From: Comamonas testosteroni TK102
Lineage (GTDB): Bacteria > Pseudomonadota > Gammaproteobacteria > Burkholderiales > Burkholderiaceae_C
DNA: 64,000 bases
NCBI RefSeq assembly: GCF_000739375.1
Contig: NZ_CP006704.1
Span: 1,550,001 to 1,614,000 of the forward strand
Direction: 5' to 3'
The position numbers and the translations under genes are program-made. Within the stretch, counting starts at the first letter, position 1. Every line of letters begins with the position of its first letter. The notes under the pieces were generated by a model that saw nothing but the letters and a program-made list of their open reading frames with translations, searched no databases and was not told the origin of the DNA. Below are positions 6,646 through 16,053 of the stretch, piece by piece.

Positions 6646-8967
6646 TCAGACGGTTTCGGTCAGCGCGACACCTTGGCGCAAGGTCTTGGCGGCGTCTACC
6701 ATATGCTGCAGAGCGGGAATCACTTCGGCCCATTGGCGTGTCTTGAGGCCGCAGTCGGGATTGACCCAGAGGCGTTCGGCGGGAATGCGCTCTGCGGCCT
6801 TCTGCATGAGCTGCAGAATGTCTGCCTTGGTGGGAATATTGGGCGAGTGGATGTCGTAGACCCCCGGGCCGATCTCATTGGGGTAGTCGAAGTGCTCGAA
6901 AGCCTTCAGCAACTCCATGTCCGAGCGCGAAGTCTCTATGGTGATCACGTCGGCATCCATGGCCGCAATCGACGCCATGATGTCGTTGAACTCCGAATAG
7001 CACATATGGGTGTGAATCTGGGTTGCATCGGCAACGCCATTGGCGCTGATGCGGAATGACTCCACGGCCCAGTGCAGGTATTCCTGCCATTGTGATTTGC
7101 GCAATGGCAAGCCCTCGCGCAATGCGGCCTCGTCGATCTGGATCACGCGCACGCCGGCTCTTTCCAGATCCAGCACTTCTGCGCGAATCGCCAGAGCCAG
7201 CTGATAGCAGGATGTGGCGCGCGGCTGGTCGTCGCGCACGAATGACCAGTTCAGAATGGTGACCGGGCCTGTCAGCATGCCTTTCATGGGTTTGCGGGTC
7301 AAGGACTGGGCGTACTGGATCCATTCCGTCGTCATCGCCTTGGGGCGGCTGATGTCGCCGAACAGAATGGGCGGCTTGACGCAGCGTGAGCCATAGGACT
7401 GGACCCAGCCGAACTGGCTGAAGGCATAACCGTCGAGCTGTTCGCCGAAATATTCGACCATGTCGTTGCGCTCGGCCTCGCCATGCACGAGCACGTCCAG
7501 CCCCAGGGCCTCCTGCTCTTGCACGCAGCGTTCGATCTCGGCGCGCATGGCGCCTTGGTAGCGGGCGAAATCCAGGCGACCGGCCTTGAATTCGCTGCGT
7601 GCCTGGCGGATCTCTGCCGTCTGTGGGAAAGAGCCGATGGTGGTGGTCGGGAAGGCTGGCAGCTTGAGCAGGCGGGCTTGCTTGGGGGCGCGTGCTTCGT
7701 AGCTGCTCTGGCGCTGGCCCTGCTCGGGGCTGATCTGCCTGATTGCCGCTTGCACCGCAGGGCTGTGGACGCGGGGAGAGCTGCGGCGGGCGGCCAGAGC
7801 GGCAGCGTTATCGGCCAGTTCGGGCTTGACGCAATCTCGGCCATGGCGCAAAGCATTGCCCAGCACGCGCAGCTCATCGAGCTTTTGCAGCGCATAGGCC
7901 AGCCAGGACTTGATGTCGGGATCCAGCCTTTGCTCGCTGTTCAGATCCACGGGTACATGCAGCAAGGAGCACGATGGCGCAATCCAGAGACGCTCGCCTA
8001 GGCGCTCGGCCAGCGGCTCCACCCAGTCGAGCACGGCATTCAGATCGGTTTTCCAGATATTGCGGCCGTTGATCACCCCCAGGGACAACACCTTGTGTGC
8101 AGGAAGCAGACCCAGCAGTTGCCGCACATCGTCCTGACCATTGACGGCATCGATGTGCAGGCCGGCCACGGGCAGGTTTGCTGCCAGATACTTGTTCTCG
8201 GCCAACTGGCCGAAATAGGTCGCCAGCAGCAGCTTGACCCTGCAGCTCTTGAGGTGGTGGTAGGCAGTGTTGAACGCATGTTGCCAGTCGCCATCGAGCT
8301 CGGTGACCAGAATGGGCTCGTCCATCTGCACCCATTCCACGCCCTGGGTCGCCAGCACATCCAGCAGCTGGGCATAGACTGGCAGCAGGCGTTGCAGCAG
8401 CTCCAGCTTGCCGGCGCCGTCCTTGGCCTTGCCCAGCGCCAGATAGGTGACGGGGCCGATGAGAACCGGTTTGGCCTGTATGCCTTGTGCCCTGGCTTCG
8501 GCCAGTTGTTCCAGCAGGCGCGATGCATCGAGCTTGAATTCGGTGGTCGAGCTGAACTCGGGCACGATGTAGTGGTAGTTGGTGTCAAACCACTTGGTCA
8601 TCTCGCCAGCGGCGACGCCAGCGCAGCAGTGGGTGTGGCCGGTACTGCGGAATTCGGCCGTGATGGCCGAACGGCCGCGGGCCACGCGAAAGTAGTTGTC
8701 CAGCGCATCGCCTTCGAAGCCTTGCACCCGTTCGGGCAGATTGCCCAGCGTAAAGCTCATGTCCAGTACCTGGTCGTAGAAAGCGAAGTCGCCCACGGGC
8801 ACCCAGTCCAGCTCTTGCTGGGCACCCCAGTGGCGTTGGCGCAGCTCGGCGCCCAGCGCCTTGAGCGCATCGCGCGAGGTCTCGCCTCTCCAGTAGGACT
8901 CCAGCGCGAACTTCAATTCGCGCTTTGCGCCGATGCGAGGAAAGCCCAGGTTGTGAATAGTCGTCAT
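6646..8967 (-). CDS. metE: Cobalamin-independent methionine synthase
   Basis: A 773-residue protein of normal MetE length that transfers the methyl group of 5-methyltetrahydropteroyltriglutamate to homocysteine in the cytoplasm. The N-terminal half starts [18 protein letters not shown]. The catalytic C-terminal barrel contains [25 protein letters not shown], the zinc motif THMCYSEF (His and Cys) and NPDCGLKTR (final Cys). ATG 8967 is chosen because the family starts at this TTIHN sequence; the frame continues upstream without conserved sequence. It is divergent from metR with a MetR box between them, so expression should respond to homocysteine through MetR. No cobalamin riboswitch is visible in the 128-bp gap. 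Confidence 0.97.
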   Translation of the reverse strand: MTTIHNLGFPRIGAKRELKFALESYWRGETSRDALKALGAELRQRHWGAQQELDWVPVGDFAFYDQVLDMSFTLGNLPERVQGFEGDALDNYFRVARGRSAITAEFRSTGHTHCCAGVAAGEMTKWFDTNYHYIVPEFSSTTEFKLDASRLLEQLAEARAQGIQAKPVLIGPVTYLALGKAKDGAGKLELLQRLLPVYAQLLDVLATQGVEWVQMDEPILVTELDGDWQHAFNTAYHHLKSCRVKLLLATYFGQLAENKYLAANLPVAGLHIDAVNGQDDVRQLLGLLPAHKVLSLGVINGRNIWKTDLNAVLDWVEPLAERLGERLWIAPSCSLLHVPVDLNSEQRLDPDIKSWLAYALQKLDELRVLGNALRHGRDCVKPELADNAAALAARRSSPRVHSPAVQAAIRQISPEQGQRQSSYEARAPKQARLLKLPAFPTTTIGSFPQTAEIRQARSEFKAGRLDFARYQGAMRAEIERCVQEQEALGLDVLVHGEAERNDMVEYFGEQLDGYAFSQFGWVQSYGSRCVKPPILFGDISRPKAMTTEWIQYAQSLTRKPMKGMLTGPVTILNWSFVRDDQPRATSCYQLALAIRAEVLDLERAGVRVIQIDEAALREGLPLRKSQWQEYLHWAVESFRISANGVADATQIHTHMCYSEFNDIMASIAAMDADVITIETSRSDMELLKAFEHFDYPNEIGPGVYDIHSPNIPTKADILQLMQKAAERIPAERLWVNPDCGLKTRQWAEVIPALQHMVDAAKTLRQGVALTETV

Positions 8968-9079
8968 GCAGAAATCCAGTCTTTTGATCTTTGGCCCATG
9001 GCCAGAGTGGCTCGGGTCAGCGGGCTGGATGTTCTTTGAATCGATGCATGAAGTAAAATGGTTTTTTCTCATGTATCCA

Positions 9080-9092
9080 TGAATTGTGTTCA
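9080..9092 (+). promoter_or_regulatory. MetR-box-like operator between metE and metR
   Basis: TGAA-TTGTG-TTCA matches exactly the TGAA-N5-TTCA palindrome known for MetR boxes. It lies 3 bp before the chosen metR ATG and 112 bp upstream of metE, fitting autoregulation of metR and activation of metE. Confidence 0.7.
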
Positions 9093-9095
9093 CAG

Positions 9096-10019
9096 ATGAT
9101 TGAGCGTATCCATCTCGCCATCGTGCAACAGGTTGAAAAACAAGGCTCTTTGACTGCGGCAGCCGATGTGTTGTGCGTCACACAGTCCGCCCTGAGCCAC
9201 AGCATGAGAAAGCTGGAAGCCCAGCTCGGCACCGATGTCTGGCTGCGTGAAGGGCGCAGCCTGCGCTTGACGCAGGCGGGTCAATACCTGCTGGCGGTGG
9301 CCAATCGCGTGCTGCCTCAGCTGGATCTGGCCGAGTCACGTTTGCAGCAATTTGCCCAGGGAGAGCGTGGCAGCTTGCGCATCGGCATGGAATGCCATCC
9401 TTGCTACCAGTGGCTGCTGAAAATCGTCTCACCCTATCTGGCCGCCTGGCCCGATGTGGACGTGGACGTGAAGCAGAAGTTTCAGTTTGGCGGCATCGGT
9501 GCGCTGTTCGGCTATGAGATCGACATGCTGGTCACCCCCGATCCGCTGTTCAAGCCGGGTCTGCACTTTGAGCCCGTCTTTGACTATGAGCAGGTGCTGG
9601 TGGTGGCTGCGGATCACGCCCTGGCCCAGGCCGGCCATGTCAAGCCAGGTGATCTGTCTCGCGAGGTGCTGATTACCTATCCCGTGGCCGTAGACCGGCT
9701 CGATATCTATACCCAGTTTTTGCTGCCCAAAGGCATTGCCCCCAGGCGCCATAAAACCATAGAGACCACCGACATCATGATGCAGATGGTCGCCAGCGGC
9801 CGGGGTGTCGCGGCCCTGCCGCGCTGGCTGGCTCTGGAATATGCCGAAAAGATGGCCGTCGTACCCGTGAAGCTGGGCAGCAAGGGGATAGCCAAGCAGA
9901 TCTACCTCGGCGCGCGCGAGGCAGAGTTGCATACCGACTATCTACAGGCCTTTATTGCGCTGGCACGAGCACCTGGCCTGGCTCTGCCTGCTGCGGCACC
10001 TCCTCAGAAAGACTCCTGA
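9096..10019 (+). CDS. metR: LysR-family activator of methionine biosynthesis
   Basis: A 307-residue LysR-type regulator starting [19 protein letters not shown]. Residues 1-60 form the winged helix-turn-helix ([21 protein letters not shown]) and the rest a periplasmic-binding-like effector domain. Divergence from metE, a perfect MetR box, and MetR-like segments ([23 protein letters not shown]) identify it. The family binds homocysteine as co-inducer. The ATG at 9096 is preferred over upstream starts because it aligns with MetR N-termini. Confidence 0.93.
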   Translation: MIERIHLAIVQQVEKQGSLTAAADVLCVTQSALSHSMRKLEAQLGTDVWLREGRSLRLTQAGQYLLAVANRVLPQLDLAESRLQQFAQGERGSLRIGMECHPCYQWLLKIVSPYLAAWPDVDVDVKQKFQFGGIGALFGYEIDMLVTPDPLFKPGLHFEPVFDYEQVLVVAADHALAQAGHVKPGDLSREVLITYPVAVDRLDIYTQFLLPKGIAPRRHKTIETTDIMMQMVASGRGVAALPRWLALEYAEKMAVVPVKLGSKGIAKQIYLGAREAELHTDYLQAFIALARAPGLALPAAAPPQKDS

Positions 10020-10063
10020 AAAGATAGCTTAAATCTATTGCTGGATAATCGATGACGGCTGAT

Positions 10064-11281
10064 TCACATGTTGATGGCCGTCATGCCCGGTGCCGACGCC
10101 CGGTCGGCTTGCCGTCCGGCTTGCACGCCCCACAGCCACATGGCGCCGCCCGCCAGCAGTGTCAGCACAAACGATTGCTGTGCGCCCCAGTGGTCGATCA
10201 GCCAGCCGGCAGCGGCTGCACCCAGGGCCACGCCGCTGGCGAGGCCGGTCAGCAGCCAGGTCATGCCCTCGGTCAGGCGGTTGGTGTGTACCTGCTGCTC
10301 CACCAGGCTCATGGCCACGGTAATCGTCGGGCCAAAGGTAATGCCTGCCAGCAGTACGGCCAGCGTGAGTGCGGTCAGATTGCTGGCCAGCAGCAGGGGC
10401 AGGGCGGAGATGGCGACCGATGCCCCGACCCAGACGATCTGGCGGCTGAGCGGCATCTGCAGGCGTAGCGTGCCAAACAGCAAGCCCATGGCGCAGGAGC
10501 CCAGTGCATAGAAGGACAGCACCACACTGGCCATGCCAGGCTGGCCCTGTGCCGTGGCAAAGGCCACGCTGGCCACATCGATCACGCCCACGATGACGCC
10601 TTGCGCCAGCATGAACAGCGCCAGCGTGCGCACCACAGGCTGGCGCAGCATCGACGAAGTCCTGCCTTTTTCCGAGTCGGTATGCGGGCTGACAGGTGGT
10701 TCGGTGCGGCGTTGCACCACAAACAGGCCCACGCCGATGATGAGGAACAGCGCCGCAGCCAGCGGGCCGGCCTCAGGGAACAGCAGCATGCTGAGGCCCA
10801 CCGACAGTGGCGGGCCGACGATAAAGGCCAGATCATCGAGCACGCCCTCCAGGGCAAACGCTGTCTGCAACTGAGGCGTACCGCTGTAGATTGCCGTCCA
10901 GCGGGCGCGAACCATCGCTGGCATGCTGGGCAGGCTGCCGACGGCAGCGGCCAGTACCAGCAGCAGCCAGTCCGGTCCCTGCCAGTGGGCACAGGCAAGC
11001 AGCGCCAGCATGGACAGCGCACTGCTGGCGGCCGCAAACGGCAGCACCCTGAACTGGCCGTAACGGTCAACCAACGCCGAGATGCGCGGTGCCAGAACGG
11101 CAATCGAGAGCGCGAAACAGGCCGACACCATGCCTGCCAGCGTATAGGCGCCGCGCTGCTGCGACAGCATGGTGATCAAGCCGATCCCCGTCATGGACAG
11201 CGGAAGTCGCGCCAACAGCCCGGCCAGCACAAAACCCGTGCTGCCCGGCGCCGTAAACAGCTTGCGGTAAGCATTCAACAT
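10064..11281 (-). CDS. MFS transporter (probable exporter)
   Basis: A 405-residue protein with about 12 hydrophobic segments typical of the major facilitator superfamily (for example VLAGLLARLPLSMTGIGLITML and LAVLLAGITFGPTITVAM). A loop RTEPPVSPHTDSEKGR near residue 195 divides two halves. It is divergent from a TetR-family regulator and two matching operators lie between them, the usual layout for a substrate-induced efflux pump. The N-terminal AYRKLF resembles small-molecule exporters; the substrate is unknown. Confidence 0.88.
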   Translation of the reverse strand: MLNAYRKLFTAPGSTGFVLAGLLARLPLSMTGIGLITMLSQQRGAYTLAGMVSACFALSIAVLAPRISALVDRYGQFRVLPFAAASSALSMLALLACAHWQGPDWLLLVLAAAVGSLPSMPAMVRARWTAIYSGTPQLQTAFALEGVLDDLAFIVGPPLSVGLSMLLFPEAGPLAAALFLIIGVGLFVVQRRTEPPVSPHTDSEKGRTSSMLRQPVVRTLALFMLAQGVIVGVIDVASVAFATAQGQPGMASVVLSFYALGSCAMGLLFGTLRLQMPLSRQIVWVGASVAISALPLLLASNLTALTLAVLLAGITFGPTITVAMSLVEQQVHTNRLTEGMTWLLTGLASGVALGAAAAGWLIDHWGAQQSFVLTLLAGGAMWLWGVQAGRQADRASAPGMTAINM

Positions 11282-11305
11282 GGAAACCCTTGCATAGATT
11301 CATTT

Positions 11306-11322
11306 GCATACATTGTGTATGC
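11306..11322. promoter_or_regulatory. TetR operator copy 1 (17-bp palindrome)
   Basis: GCATACA-TTG-TGTATGC is a perfect inverted repeat 24 bp upstream of the MFS start. Its arms and spacing recur in a second copy at 11364-11380, so it is the likely binding site of the divergent TetR protein. Confidence 0.75.
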
Positions 11323-11363
11323 GAGTGACATTCTAGGAGCTTGGGAGGTAGCGCGTATGATTG

Positions 11364-11380
11364 GCATACGCTTTGTATGT
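11364..11380. promoter_or_regulatory. TetR operator copy 2
   Basis: GCATACG-CTT-TGTATGT repeats the 17-bp architecture of the site at 11306 with two outer mismatches in dyad symmetry. It lies 21 bp before the regulator's GTG start, fitting autorepression. Confidence 0.65.
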
Positions 11381-11401
11381 GAATATTGCCGGGAGTTCGC
11401 A

Positions 11402-11998
11402 GTGACCCAAGTTCGCCAGAGTCGTGCCAGCATGATCGAAGCCACCAGAGCCAAGCTGATCAGCGCGGCGCGCAGCGCTTTCGCCGAGCATGGCTATGCC
11501 CAGGCAGCGATGGACGAGTTGACCGCGCAGGCCGGTTTGACGCGCGGCGCGCTCTATCACCACTTTGGTGGCAAGCCTGGTCTGCTGGCTGCCGTGGTGG
11601 CGCAGATGGATGAAGAAATGGACCAGCGGCTGGAGCTCGTGCTGCGAGGCCATGCCGATCCATGGGAAGGCTTTCTGGCCTATTGCCGGGCCTATCTGGC
11701 CATGGCGCAGGAGGCTGAGATTCGTCGCATCGTGCTGCAGGATGCGCGCTCTGTGCTCACCGGTACCGATCAGGGGCAGCAGCATCAGCAATGCATTGCT
11801 TTTATCGCGGGCTTTTTGCAGCAGCTCATCGACGAGGGCATCATCGTGAATGCCAGTGCAGCGGCGCTGGCAAGGTTGCTCAACGGCTGCCTGATCGAAG
11901 CGGCTTTCTGGATTGCCGAGGAGGGTGCCCCGCCCGAGCGCCTGAGCGAGGCCCTGCAGGCGCTGGAGCTGATGCTGCAGGGCTGGAAGGCGGCCTGA
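11402..11998 (+). CDS. TetR-family repressor
   Basis: A 198-residue protein starting at GTG 11402 (MTQVRQSRASMIEATRAKLI), preceded by GGGAG at 6 bp. Residues about 12-60 are the TetR helix-turn-helix (AMDELTAQAGLTRGALYHHF). The C-terminal ligand and dimer domain is helical. It should repress itself and the divergent MFS gene by binding the two 17-bp palindromes between them. The frame extends upstream, but that part overlaps operator copy 2 and is not conserved-looking. The inducer is unknown. Confidence 0.9.
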   Translation: MTQVRQSRASMIEATRAKLISAARSAFAEHGYAQAAMDELTAQAGLTRGALYHHFGGKPGLLAAVVAQMDEEMDQRLELVLRGHADPWEGFLAYCRAYLAMAQEAEIRRIVLQDARSVLTGTDQGQQHQQCIAFIAGFLQQLIDEGIIVNASAAALARLLNGCLIEAAFWIAEEGAPPERLSEALQALELMLQGWKAA

Positions 11999-12174
11999 GC
12001 TGGTGCCCAAGCGGGTATCTTCGATGTCTGCAGGCTGACCACCGAAGACGGGTTCAGGAAGACACAGTGGCGGCGCTGCTGTATCTGTTGCATGCGGCGC
12101 AATCCTGATGGAAAAGTGGCCGGGCTTCGGTGATGCTTTGCGCATGACTCTTCACCCAAACCTTGGAGCTGCAC

Positions 12175-12393
12175 ATGACAACTGAACCGAAGATCAAAGG
12201 CCCGGCCTCCTACTTTCCCTCCATCGAGAAAACCTACGGCCAGCCGGTCACGCACTGGATCAAGATTCTCGAAGGCCTGCACGACAAGAAACATATGGAG
12301 CAGGTCACGTATCTCAAGGTCGAGCATGGCATCGGCCATGGACATGCGAACGCGCTGGTCGCATACCATCGGGCGCAATCCGGGGCCCAGTGA
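12175..12393 (+). CDS. DUF4287-type small protein
   Basis: A 72-residue protein (MTTEPKIKGPASYFPSIEKT) with the pattern of DUF4287 proteins: an ASYFPSIEKTYG start, a WIKILEG helix and KHMEQVTYLKVEHGIGHGHANALVAYH. The family is widespread, sometimes fused to DUF5655, and has no assigned role. A GGAG site precedes ATG 12175 by 6 bp. It stands alone after the TetR gene. Confidence 0.8.
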   Translation: MTTEPKIKGPASYFPSIEKTYGQPVTHWIKILEGLHDKKHMEQVTYLKVEHGIGHGHANALVAYHRAQSGAQ

Positions 12394-12505
12394 GAGTGCA
12401 TCGTGCCGAGTCGCGGGCGTCAGAAGTGACGTGCGACCTGGCACTGTCTATCCGTCGCGAGCCCTGCACCTCCAGCGATCCCCATGAAATTCAAGAAAGT
12501 GCTCC

Positions 12506-12862
12506 GTGAAGCGTTGCGGCTCTGGCCATCGCAAATATGGATTTCTGACGGACGCCGCATGGCCGGCGACGGGGCGGATGTTTCCCCAACTGTCCGAACA
12601 CTGGGAGATGGCGCAAGCCCATGCCAAAGCGTGGAGTGAGGCGCGTCAGCTGATGGTCTGGGCGATCTTCTGCGCATGGCACAAAGCTGCGGTTGCAGAC
12701 TTCAAGGCGGGTCGGGGCCGGATTGCCACATCGGACCTGGATATGCGGCATCTCCGCCAGAAGTACGAAGAAAGCCTGTTCGCGGATGGCAGCCGCTACC
12801 CACGCCAGATGCTGCGCGCCTGTCGCCGTGAGCTGAAGGTCAGGCCAGGACCTGCTCCATAG
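12506..12862 (+). CDS. Hypothetical protein, 118 residues
   Basis: From GTG 12506; third codon positions are strongly GC-rich in this frame and the protein reads plausibly, with Trp-rich helices (EARQLMVWAIFCAWHKAAV) and a basic tail (YPRQMLRACRRELK). No family is recognised. The start is uncertain: an ATG at 12484 in another frame has a plausible N-terminus, so a frameshift near 12500-12560 cannot be excluded. Confidence 0.5.
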   Translation: MKRCGSGHRKYGFLTDAAWPATGRMFPQLSEHWEMAQAHAKAWSEARQLMVWAIFCAWHKAAVADFKAGRGRIATSDLDMRHLRQKYEESLFADGSRYPRQMLRACRRELKVRPGPAP

Positions 12863-12956
12863 GCTCTGCCTCCAGGCGGGATGATCAAAAAAACAGCGTG
12901 CAACGCTTGATGTCCAGGCGTTGCACGCTGCCTGCTCCTCGGGACATGCCCTGGGG

Positions 12957-13817
12957 TTACTGGTACTTCTGCTCCAGCCCATCCCAGAAGTCCTTGCTCA
13001 CCAGGCGCTGGCGCTCAAGAAACGGAGCAACGATGGCAGGGTCCTCATCAACCTTGTGATCGTCACGCAGCAGCGTCAGGCACTTTTGCATGCCGGCCAC
13101 GGCGCCTTGCAGTGCGGCGTTGGCGTAGAGCACAAAGCCATAGCCCAGCTCGCCCAGTTCGTCGGCGTTGAAGATGGGGGTCTTGCCGCCGATGACCATA
13201 TTCATGAGCTGCGGGGCTTGCAGACGCAGCGGCAGGGCGCGCACTTCTTCGGCCTGGGTGACCGCCTCGACAAACAGGATGTCGGCGCCGGCTTCCTGGA
13301 ACTGCTGGGCGCGTTCGATGGCGGCCTCAAAACCATGGACGGCTGCAGCGTCGGTACGGGCCATGATGAGGGTGCCGCTATCGCGGCGCGCATCGACGGC
13401 GGCGCGGATCTTGCCCAGCATTTCGCTGGTTTCGATCACGGCCTTGCCATTGAAGTGGCCGCAGCGCTTGGGGCTGACCTGGTCTTCGAGCTGAATGCAG
13501 TCGGCACCGGCACGCTCCAGCGTGCGCACGGTATGGTAGGTATTGACGGCGTTGCCAAAGCCGGTGTCGGCATCGACCAGCAGCGGCACCTCCACGGCGT
13601 CGCGGATGCGGGCCGTATGGTCGGCGATATCGCTGAGACCCATAAAACCCTGGTCGGGCATGCCGAACCACATATTGGTCACGCCGGCACCGGTCACATA
13701 GATGGCTTCAAAGCCCAGGTCGGCGATCAGCCGCGCCGACATGGCGTTGAAGGCTCCGGGCACGATGACGCCGCGGCGGGCATCGGCCAGGGCCTTGAGT
13801 TGTTGTTTCGGGTTCAT
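12957..13817 (-). CDS. Isocitrate lyase/PEP mutase family carboxylate lyase
   Basis: A 286-residue cytoplasmic TIM-barrel enzyme with LLVDADTGFGN (metal-binding Asp residues), IQLEDQVSPKRCGH (the catalytic Cys of the KRCGH loop) and MARTDAAAV. The loop is that of C-C lyases (methylisocitrate, dimethylmalate or oxaloacetate lyases), not of PEP mutase itself. Compared with PrpB it lacks the N-terminal YLSGGGVA pattern (it has YVTGAGVTNMWFGMPD), so methylisocitrate lyase identity is not secure. It is last in a minus-strand unit with two Bug receptors. A role in cleaving an imported hydroxy-di- or tricarboxylate is inferred. Confidence 0.85.
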   Translation of the reverse strand: MNPKQQLKALADARRGVIVPGAFNAMSARLIADLGFEAIYVTGAGVTNMWFGMPDQGFMGLSDIADHTARIRDAVEVPLLVDADTGFGNAVNTYHTVRTLERAGADCIQLEDQVSPKRCGHFNGKAVIETSEMLGKIRAAVDARRDSGTLIMARTDAAAVHGFEAAIERAQQFQEAGADILFVEAVTQAEEVRALPLRLQAPQLMNMVIGGKTPIFNADELGELGYGFVLYANAALQGAVAGMQKCLTLLRDDHKVDEDPAIVAPFLERQRLVSKDFWDGLEQKYQ

Positions 13818-13867
13818 GAGATTTCTTGTTGAAAAGGACTTTGACGCTTATCTGATGGCTGTATCCA

Positions 13868-13885
13868 GCTATCAGGTTTGATAGC
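13868..13885. repeat. Perfect intergenic hairpin GCTATCA/TGATAGC
   Basis: GCTATCA-GGTT-TGATAGC in the 125-bp gap between the lyase and the Bug gene, without a T tract. A related hairpin, GCTATTG-AGG-CAATAGC, occurs at 27306-27322. These resemble small dispersed intergenic repeats of Comamonadaceae rather than operators. Confidence 0.5.
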
Positions 13886-13942
13886 AGCATGCACTTCTGG
13901 CGGGTGCAGTCAGGCAGAGCTGCCTCGCAGCTCCGCTGAGGA

Positions 13943-14944
13943 TTAGTCCAGCGAAATATTCGCGTTCTTGATCACCGGTCCCCACTTGGCGCGCTCGGCC
14001 TCCAGGTATTTGCCATAGGCCTGAGGCGTGCCGCCCATGATCTGGCCGCCGCTGCTTTCGATCATCTGGCGCAGCGACTTGTCGTTCTTGAGCGCTTCGT
14101 TGACGGCCTGGTTGAGCTTGGCCACCACGGAGTCGGGCGTACCGGCCGGCGCAATCATGCCCAGCCAGTTGTACGACTCAAAGCCCTTGACCCCGGCTTC
14201 GTCCAGAGTAGGCACGTCGGGCAGCACGGCCAGGCGGGTCTTGCTGGAGACGGCCAGGGCATTGATTTTTTTGGCCTTGATCGAAGGCAGGGCCGAGTAG
14301 CCCATCTCGAACATCATGGCCAGATGGCCGCCCATGAGGTCGGAGGCCGCCAGCGAGCCGCCCTTGTAGGGCACATGGGTCAGCTGGGTCTGGGTCTGGT
14401 AGGCCAGCAGCTCGCCCGACAGATGGTGGGCCCCGCCCACGCCCGAGGAGCCATAGGTCAGATCGCCGGGCTTGGCCTTGGCATGGGCCAGCAGTTGCTG
14501 GACGCTCTTGAAGGGCTGGTTGGGAGCCGTGGTCAGAAACAGGGGGGCCTGCTCGATGAGGATGATGGGCTTGAACGCCGTCCTGGCGTCATAGGGCATC
14601 TTCTTCATCAGCATGGGGTTGGTGACCAGGGGGCCGGGAGAGCCGAAGCCGAAGGTGTGGCCGTCGTTGGCCTTGGCGATGGCATCCGTGCCCGTCACGC
14701 CACCGGCACCGCCACGGTTGTCGATGATCACGGGCTGGCCCAGCACCTTGCCCAGCGAGTCGGCAATCAGGCGTGCGCGGGTGTCGGCATAGCCGCCTGC
14801 TGCATAGGGGACGATGAGCTTGACGGTGCGGGTGGGCCAAGCTTCAGAGCCCTGGGCCAGAGCGGCAGGGGCAGCGCCCAGCAAGGCGGTGGTGGCAGCG
14901 GCGCAGGCAGTGGCGCCGAGCAAGGCGTTTCTACGGGAAATCAT
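13943..14944 (-). CDS. Bug-family (TctC-like) periplasmic solute receptor
   Basis: A 333-residue precursor with a twin-arginine-like signal (MISRRNALLGATACAAATT) and cleavage near ALAQGSEA. The mature protein has the Bug signature WPTRTVKLIVPYAAGG, IDNRGGAGG and GSSGVGGAHHLSGE. Bug receptors bind carboxylates, often feeding TctAB transporters; no TctAB genes are in the window. It lies between a second Bug gene and the lyase on the same strand, suggesting one carboxylate uptake and cleavage unit. The ligand is unknown. Confidence 0.88.
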   Translation of the reverse strand: MISRRNALLGATACAAATTALLGAAPAALAQGSEAWPTRTVKLIVPYAAGGYADTRARLIADSLGKVLGQPVIIDNRGGAGGVTGTDAIAKANDGHTFGFGSPGPLVTNPMLMKKMPYDARTAFKPIILIEQAPLFLTTAPNQPFKSVQQLLAHAKAKPGDLTYGSSGVGGAHHLSGELLAYQTQTQLTHVPYKGGSLAASDLMGGHLAMMFEMGYSALPSIKAKKINALAVSSKTRLAVLPDVPTLDEAGVKGFESYNWLGMIAPAGTPDSVVAKLNQAVNEALKNDKSLRQMIESSGGQIMGGTPQAYGKYLEAERAKWGPVIKNANISLD

Positions 14945-15019
14945 GAATCAGGTCTCGGTATTGTTATAAGGATCCAGCGTATATGAGGCATGCGCTGGCT
15001 GCTATGTTTTTTGCGCAGC

Positions 15020-15994
15020 TCACTTTTCCTGCATATGAGCTGCCTTGACGATCTCGCCCAGGCGCTTGCGCTCGGCATCGGCAAACTTCACGAACTCCGC
15101 ACGTGTGCCGCCGACCGGCTCGATGCCCAGGCCCTTGAGCTTTTCCACGGTGGCGGGCTCCTTCATGGCCTTGTCCACGGCAGCAGCCAGCTTGTCCAGA
15201 ATGGCGGGTGGTGTGCCCTTGGGGGCGTGAATGCCGGCCCAATGCGCGATCTGCAGGTCGGCAAAGCCTTGCTCCACGGCGGTGGAGAGCTGGGGGTAGG
15301 CGGAGATGCGCTGGGTCCAGGTCGTGGCCAGAGGCTTGAACTTGCCCTCATGAATGATGTGCGGCAGTGCGATGATGCTGGCTTCGGACGTGCCTTCAAC
15401 CTGGCCGCCCAGCACGGCCGTGGTGCTCTCCGAACCGCTCTTGTAGGGCACGGGCTGCAGCTTGGCACCGTATTTCACATTCAGCATCTCGGCCACGAAG
15501 TGCGGCGTGCTGCCCGTGCCGGCGGTGGCAAAGTTGAAGCCTGCGCCCTTCTTCGAGGCTTCGACGAAGTCGCGCAGATTGTTGTAGGGCGCGTTCTTGG
15601 GCACCACGATCACCGAAGGTGCCAGGCCAATCATCACCACGGGCTGCAGAGCATCATCCTTGAAAGGCATGGTCTTCTTGATCATGCTGTTGGAGATGAC
15701 GCCTGCCGCACTGACCAGCAGCGTGTAGCCATCGGGCTGGGCCTTGGCCACGATATCGGCACCCACGGTGCCACCTGCGCCGGGGCGGTTGTCGATCACC
15801 ACGGGTTGGCCGAGGATCTTGGAGGCGCCTTCGGCCGCCGATCTGGCCATCAAGTCATTGGCGCCGCCTGCGGAAAACGGCACCACGAGGCGAATCGGGC
15901 GCGTGGGCCAGTCGGCGGCATGGGCCAGGCCAGTTGCGCCCAGCACGGAAAGAGTCAAGGCCTGGACAAGCAGATTGCGACGGTTCAAAAACAT
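15020..15994 (-). CDS. Bug-family (TctC-like) periplasmic solute receptor
   Basis: A 324-residue precursor with signal peptide MFLNRRNLLVQALTLSVLGA, cleavage near AHAADWP, then WPTRPIRLVVPFSAGGANDL and IDNRPGAGGTVGAD typical of Bug proteins. It is the first gene after a sigma-54 promoter (16039-16053) and is followed at 75 bp by another Bug gene, then a lyase. Two tandem Bug receptors may have different ligand ranges. The ligand is not predictable by eye. Confidence 0.88.
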   Translation of the reverse strand: MFLNRRNLLVQALTLSVLGATGLAHAADWPTRPIRLVVPFSAGGANDLMARSAAEGASKILGQPVVIDNRPGAGGTVGADIVAKAQPDGYTLLVSAAGVISNSMIKKTMPFKDDALQPVVMIGLAPSVIVVPKNAPYNNLRDFVEASKKGAGFNFATAGTGSTPHFVAEMLNVKYGAKLQPVPYKSGSESTTAVLGGQVEGTSEASIIALPHIIHEGKFKPLATTWTQRISAYPQLSTAVEQGFADLQIAHWAGIHAPKGTPPAILDKLAAAVDKAMKEPATVEKLKGLGIEPVGGTRAEFVKFADAERKRLGEIVKAAHMQEK

Positions 15995-16038
15995 GGATAT
16001 CTCCTGGATCCAAATCCCTATTGGTATGGGCTGTTACC

Positions 16039-16053
16039 GCAAGCACTGTGCCA
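16039..16053 (-). promoter_or_regulatory. Sigma-54 promoter of the Bug-Bug-lyase unit
   Basis: On the minus strand, TGGCAC-AGTGC-TTGC matches the -24/-12 consensus TGGCAC-N5-TTGC exactly. It is 44 bp upstream of the first Bug ATG and points at it. The adjacent gene is a sigma-54 activator, so the pair makes functional sense. Confidence 0.8.

Noticed and set aside
8968..9095. Cobalamin riboswitch upstream of metE
   Set aside because: The gap is too short and shows no B12-box-like sequence; a MetR box explains control.
12957..13817. Calling the lyase prpB
   Set aside because: It shares the KRCGH loop and general fold but lacks N-terminal PrpB features and is not in the prp operon, so only the family is named.
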